Positions 25,488 through 28,843 of a stretch of DNA of 28,843 bases are shown piece by piece. Each line of letters opens with the position of its first letter. Positions within the stretch are counted from its first letter, which is position 1. The position numbers were made by a program, and so were the translations under genes. The DNA is taken from positions 1 to 28,843 of the forward strand of contig JBIRBM010000025.1 of NCBI GenBank assembly GCA_044326545.1, written 5' to 3'. Source of the DNA: JANWJE01 sp044326545 (GTDB taxonomy: Bacteria > Chlamydiota > Chlamydiia > Chlamydiales > Parachlamydiaceae). Under the pieces are notes generated by a model, which saw only the letters and a program-made list of their open reading frames with translations, searched no databases and was not told where the DNA came from.

Positions 25488-25522
25488 AATTCCAATTATA
25501 AACATTTTAATCCAAGACCGAA

Positions 25523-25541
25523 ATCTTGCAAATCGCAAGAT
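25523..25541 (+). promoter_or_regulatory. leader hairpin before rpsB
   Basis: ATCTTGC and GCAAGAT form a 7-bp stem with a 5-nt loop between the tRNA and the rpsB ribosome binding site. It could be an S2 autoregulation site or a tRNA 3'-processing boundary; neither is shown by sequence. Confidence 0.35.
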
Positions 25542-25574
25542 GCCGTCGTCAAAATAAAGGGACAAGGCTTGGCT

Positions 25575-26405
25575 ATGAATCAAAAAGATGTCAATCAAAC
25601 ACCTCTTAATCTTTCAATATCCGTTAAAGATTTATTGGAAGCTGGAGCTCATTTTGGGCACCAAACCAGTCGTTGGAATCCAAAAATGGAGCGTTTCATT
25701 TTTGAGCGTCGCAATGGACTGTACATTATCGACCTAGCGAAAACGCTTCAGCAAATTCGTCATGCTGTTGAGGTTGTGCGTGATGTTGTTGCAAAGCACA
25801 AATCCATTCTTTTTGTTGGGACAAAAAAACAAGCAAAAGCCGTTCTTCGTGAATTAGCCGAAAAATGCGGAGAATTTTATGTGTGTGAGCGCTGGCTCGG
25901 GGGGATGTTGACAAACCTCCAGACAATCCGCCAATCAGTGAAAAAACTTGAGCGCATTGAAAAAAGAATTTCTTCAGGCGGTGACGGATTTACAAAGAAA
26001 GAACTTTCCTTACTAACGAAGGATCAAATTAAGCTAGACAAGAACCTGTCAGGCGTCCGCGCAATGCGAAAGCCGCCAGGGCTTATCATTGTTGTTGATC
26101 CAAGCAAAGAGCATTTAGCTGTCTCTGAAGCGAAAAAACTCGGTATTCCTGTAATGGGACTTGTTGACACAAATTGCGATCCTGATCCGATTGAATATGT
26201 GATCGCGTGTAATGATGACGCCCTCAAGAGTATTAAATTGATCCTTGAGACGCTTGCTAAAGCCATTATCGACAAGAAAAACGACATTAAAGTGTTTGCA
26301 AGCAAAGAAGATCAAGGTGAAGAAGATGGAGAAGAGATCGTCTCTTCTAAGTATCGATCGGAAGATTTTGAAAATAAAGTGGCATCTCACGAAGGGGAAT
26401 CATGA
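25575..26405 (+). CDS. rpsB: 30S ribosomal protein S2
   Basis: The ATG at 25575 gives 276 aa; AAGG ends 7 nt before it. An in-frame TTG at 25569 would add two residues and cannot be excluded. S2 signatures are intact: VKDLLEAGAHFGHQTSRWNP, RNGLYIIDLAKTLQQI, ILFVGTKKQAKAVLRELA, ERWLGGMLTN and PVMGLVDTNCDPDPIEYVI. The C-terminal tail is acidic. S2 joins the 30S subunit late and contacts S1. The stop overlaps the tsf start in ATGA. Confidence 0.98.
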   Translation: MNQKDVNQTPLNLSISVKDLLEAGAHFGHQTSRWNPKMERFIFERRNGLYIIDLAKTLQQIRHAVEVVRDVVAKHKSILFVGTKKQAKAVLRELAEKCGEFYVCERWLGGMLTNLQTIRQSVKKLERIEKRISSGGDGFTKKELSLLTKDQIKLDKNLSGVRAMRKPPGLIIVVDPSKEHLAVSEAKKLGIPVMGLVDTNCDPDPIEYVIACNDDALKSIKLILETLAKAIIDKKNDIKVFASKEDQGEEDGEEIVSSKYRSEDFENKVASHEGES

Positions 26406-27253
26406 TGACAGCTGTAACTCCTGCAATGATTAAAGAACTGCGCGAACGTACAGGCGTGGGGATGGGAAAATGTAAAGAAGCTCTTGAAGAGGCTAAAGGT
26501 GATATGGAGTTGGCGATTGCCAATTTACGTAAGGCTGGGATGGCTTCTGCTGTGAAAAAAGAGGGGCGTGAGACAAAAGAGGGAATGATCGCGACAGCTG
26601 AAACAGACACGACAGTGGCTGTTGTTGAAGTGAATGCTGAGACTGATTTCGTGGTGAAGAACGATCGCTTCAAGGAGTTCTTAGAGAATATTGCTCAAGA
26701 GGTTGCCCAGACCACTCCTCCTTCTTTAGACGCTTTCCTTCAGCAGAAATTTTCTAAAGAACCGAGTTTGACAATCGACGAATATCGTGCGACTGTCATT
26801 CAGGCGATAGGAGAAAATATCCAAATCAGAAGGATTGCGACTTTTAGCAAGACTCCGGAATTGTCATTAGGTGTTTACTCTCACCTAGGCGGGAAGATTG
26901 TGACCCTGGTTGAGATTACAGGAGCAAATGGAGAGGAGGCTTTAGCAAAAGATATTGCCATGCATACAGCAGCAGCAGCTCCCGATTATTTATCTCCAGA
27001 AAAAGTTCCTCAGACAATCATTGAGAATGAGAAAGACATTGCACGCAGTCAAGTCCAAGGAAAGCCTGCAAATATTGTGGATAAAATTGTTGAAGGAAAA
27101 GTCAATGCATTTTACGATGCAGCAACTCTTGTTCGGCAAAAATACATCAGAGATGATTCTCTCTCGATTGCAGACCTTGTAAATAAACGAGGAAAAGAGA
27201 TTGGAAAACCTCTGTTTGTCACTCATTTCATTCGTTGGTCTGTTGGACAATAA
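26402..27253 (+). CDS. tsf: elongation factor Ts
   Basis: The 283-aa protein has the UBA-like N-terminus (IKELRERTGVGMGKCKEALE), AIANLRKAGMASAVKK, and the EF-Tu-binding core with VVEVNAETDFVVKND. EF-Ts exchanges GDP for GTP on EF-Tu. Two consecutive ATG codons are possible; the first overlaps the rpsB stop by 4 bp and the second touches its last base, so translation is coupled either way. In Chlamydia the next gene is pyrH; here a terminator follows and pyrH is absent. Confidence 0.98.
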   Translation: MMTAVTPAMIKELRERTGVGMGKCKEALEEAKGDMELAIANLRKAGMASAVKKEGRETKEGMIATAETDTTVAVVEVNAETDFVVKNDRFKEFLENIAQEVAQTTPPSLDAFLQQKFSKEPSLTIDEYRATVIQAIGENIQIRRIATFSKTPELSLGVYSHLGGKIVTLVEITGANGEEALAKDIAMHTAAAAPDYLSPEKVPQTIIENEKDIARSQVQGKPANIVDKIVEGKVNAFYDAATLVRQKYIRDDSLSIADLVNKRGKEIGKPLFVTHFIRWSVGQ

Positions 27254-27283
27254 CTCGATTTCATTTTTTTGAATCCCTTGATG

Positions 27284-27321
27284 GCGCCTGGCTTCATATG
27301 TTGAGTCAGGCGCTTTTTTTT
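27284..27321 (+). terminator. intrinsic terminator of the rpsB-tsf unit
   Basis: GCGCCTGGCT (27284-27293) pairs with AGTCAGGCGC (27304-27313, one G-U) and is followed by eight T. This is the clearest rho-independent terminator in the window. Confidence 0.93.
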
Positions 27322-27361
27322 ATTAGGGCGTGTCATTTTTTAAGAACAATTTGTTATGATA

Positions 27362-27780
27362 CGGTTTTGTTGTACAATTCACCAGAGAGCGAGGGAGACC
27401 ACTGAGAAGGTCTGAGGTAGCGAGAGTTGGGTTGCTTTTTTCACACTTTGTGGCATTCTTAAATTTGTCATCGTATTTAACGCTTTGGATTTGACGTATG
27501 CCTCAGACCGTTGTTCTTGGAATGTTCGGAATTTTAGATCTCTGCAAAAGATCATTTTAAATCTATACATACCAGTCTCACCAAGGCTTCTTCGGTGATC
27601 ACCTCTACGTTTTTTCCAGCGCTTTCGCTTCACCCGAAATACCCCTCCTGGTGTTGATCAACTTTAACGTGAAATTCCTGAAACAGGGGATTCGTCATTT
27701 AATAGGATTCTCCCCTCAAATTGCTCACAACTTCTCGTGATCTCAATGGCTCGGGGGTGACTGATGCAACAACGCCCCAT
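27362..27780 (-). mobile_element. degenerate, internally deleted IS5-like element
   Basis: The right boundary on the minus strand reads GGGCGTTGTTGCATCAGTCACC (ending 27779); the left boundary on the plus strand reads GGTTTTGTTGTACAATTCACC (from 27363), an imperfect inverted repeat with about 16 of 21 matches. Between them on the minus strand is a transposase tail (27379-27633). A short piece from ATG 27698 (MTNPLFQEFHVKVD...) may be the transposase N-terminus, but I could not assign it to a family. The middle of the transposase is gone, so the element cannot move itself. No certain target duplication is seen. It stands where pyrH follows tsf in Chlamydia. Confidence 0.6.
27379..27633 (-). 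pseudogene. C-terminal remnant of an IS5/IS4-type transposase
   Basis: The frame reads RGDHRRSLGETGMYRFKMIF, then RTFQEQRSEAYVKSKALNTM and TNLRMPQS. This is the C-terminal block of many IS5-family DDE transposases (YHRRSLxETxMyRfK, then RTxxxQxxEaxxKxxaLNxMtxLGMP). The family's catalytic Asp residues lie in the missing part; the catalytic Glu of GET is the only one retained. The tail after MPQS is longer than usual, suggesting loss of the original stop. Confidence 0.72.
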
Positions 27781-27930
27781 GTTGATCGTAGGGCTTGTCA
27801 ACTTACCTATTTAATTGCACTGATTTATTGTTTTAAAATATCTTTACTGTTTAATTTCATTTGTTTTTTTATTTAAAACATCCTTAATATTTACTTTTTT
27901 TTGAGATTAATTTAATTTAAAGGTTTTTTT
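27781..27930. other. A/T-rich leader region of the LRR gene
   Basis: The 150 bp before the LRR gene are very A/T-rich. AAAGG lies 7-8 nt before the ATG. No promoter could be chosen among several weak candidates. Confidence 0.45.
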
Positions 27931-28843
27931 ATGTGTGTCTATTTAAATTTAATTCCAAAATCTTCTATTTTGAGCAATGTCGAAAAGATTAAAACTGTTT
28001 TAAATCACTTAGATCAAAGAATTTTGCTGGCTGCGGCCTTTGCTTTTGGCTGTCTTGCCTTAGGTTATCTTGTCCTGAGAAGTCACGTTATCCTCTTAAC
28101 TTTAAAATCTATGATTTCGGATTACCTTGATTCCCAAAAAAAACAACTCTTTTTTTCCAAGACTTCGAATGGAAAGGTAAACTTTCATGATCTTTTGAAA
28201 TTAAATAGTTCTACAATTCTCGATCGGAACATAACAAGTTTACTTTCGAATAGTGACAATCTTTCTCAATTAACCGATCTTGACCTTAGGAATAATCAGC
28301 TAACAAACTTACCTTGCGAGATAGGCTATCTTTCTCAACTAAACAAGCTTGACCTTCACGATAATTACCTAACAAGCTTACCTTCGGAGATAGGCAATTG
28401 TTCTCAATTAAGGGATCTTTACCTTTCGGGTAATCAGCTAACAAGCTTACCTTCGGAGATAGGCGATTGTTCTCAATTAAGGGATCTTTACCTTCAGAAT
28501 AATCAGCTAAGAAGCTTACCTAGTCAACTGGGTCTTCTTGTTTTTCTAAAGAGATTAGATCTTCGTTTCAATCGCAACTTAAAAGAGCTTCCCTTGTCGC
28601 TTGGGCAATGCCCAGAGTTAACGGATATTGAATACGAGGGAACAAGCATCCCTGAATCTCAAGTTCGAGCAATTCTTGGGATGAGTCAAGCATTAAGAAA
28701 CAAACAAGTTTCTGATCTTTTACCCAAGCGCTTAGCTGCTTGGAAAGTTTTTTCTAAAGATAATTTTGAGTTGGGCTTTATTGACAAATTATCCGAACAA
28801 GAGAAAGAGGCAATTAGTGAGTGGCTTCTTAGACTCGAGAGGA
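27931..28843 (+). CDS. membrane-anchored leucine-rich-repeat protein, 3' end outside window (possible LRR-NEL effector)
   Basis: The frame is open for 304 codons to the window edge. Residues 31-57 form one hydrophobic segment (ILLAAAFAFGCLALGYLVL). From about 111 to 225 there are five 23-residue LRRs of the pattern LSQLTDLDLRNNQLTNLPCE, of the bacterial LPx type. DNA of repeats 3 and 4 (28395-28532) is nearly identical over most of the 69-bp unit, showing recent tandem duplication. Residues 271-304 (AWKVFSKDNFELGFIDKLSE, then AISEWLLRLER) resemble the beginning of the IpaH/SspH NEL ubiquitin-ligase domain (W..F...F..FLDRLS...WL..L). The catalytic Cys would lie beyond the window. If correct, this is a secreted E3 ligase. 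That part is inference. Confidence 0.88.
   Translation, partial: MCVYLNLIPKSSILSNVEKIKTVLNHLDQRILLAAAFAFGCLALGYLVLRSHVILLTLKSMISDYLDSQKKQLFFSKTSNGKVNFHDLLKLNSSTILDRNITSLLSNSDNLSQLTDLDLRNNQLTNLPCEIGYLSQLNKLDLHDNYLTSLPSEIGNCSQLRDLYLSGNQLTSLPSEIGDCSQLRDLYLQNNQLRSLPSQLGLLVFLKRLDLRFNRNLKELPLSLGQCPELTDIEYEGTSIPESQVRAILGMSQALRNKQVSDLLPKRLAAWKVFSKDNFELGFIDKLSEQEKEAISEWLLRLER

Noticed and set aside
26115..26673. Minus-strand frames antisense to rpsB and tsf
   Set aside because: Both plus-strand genes are certain; the frames are codon-usage shadows.
1..28843. CRISPR arrays, phage integrase with att sites, replication origin
   Set aside because: No regularly spaced direct repeats, no integrase gene and no DnaA-box cluster were seen.

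Overview
The window looks like a chromosomal segment of a Chlamydiales bacterium, most likely an amoeba-associated 'environmental' chlamydia (Parachlamydia/Waddlia/Simkania-like) rather than a Chlamydia sensu stricto. The evidence is: two tandem NTT-family nucleotide transporters; a very large PBP2; the recB-recC-ygeD(lplT) neighbourhood and the pbp2...rpsB-tsf neighbourhood known from Chlamydia; moderate-to-low GC; and an accessory load of LRR, RHS, MntA-HepT and IS remnants that pathogenic Chlamydia lack. I cannot name a species.

Layout. 1-149: a copy of a 163-bp foldback (MITE-like) element, cut by the window edge. 349-3904 (minus): two paralogous ATP/ADP-type translocases with separate promoters. 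4249-6041 (minus): pgsA-like phospholipid synthase and phosphoglycerate kinase. 6208-9184: an accessory zone holding an RHS fragment with a G10 frameshift, two further foldback copies in direct orientation, an IS630-type transposase tail, a long hairpin, an MntA-HepT toxin-antitoxin pair, the 3' end of a group II intron (RT fragment plus domains V and VI), an IS256-type transposase fragment and an orphan segment. 9194-16200 (minus): recC-recB, overlapping by 4 bp. 16385-17290: an Inc-like hypothetical membrane protein. 17480-19279: an LplT-like MFS transporter fused to an acyltransferase. 19611-19904: rpsT. 20159-25354: a CocE/NonD-type secreted hydrolase followed closely by the giant PBP2. 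25417-27253: tRNA-Gly(TCC), rpsB and tsf, ending in a clear intrinsic terminator. 27362-27780: an internally deleted IS5-like element. 27931-end: an open LRR gene whose last visible residues resemble the start of an IpaH-type NEL ubiquitin-ligase domain.

Functionally, the backbone covers host nucleotide import (NTTs), glycolysis, phospholipid synthesis and remodelling (PgsA, LplT-PlsC), double-strand-break repair (RecBC), cell-wall synthesis and division (PBP2) and translation (S20, S2, EF-Ts, tRNA-Gly). The most noteworthy material is the foldback family and the mosaic it bounds, the homopolymer switch in the RHS fragment, and the candidate LRR-NEL effector.
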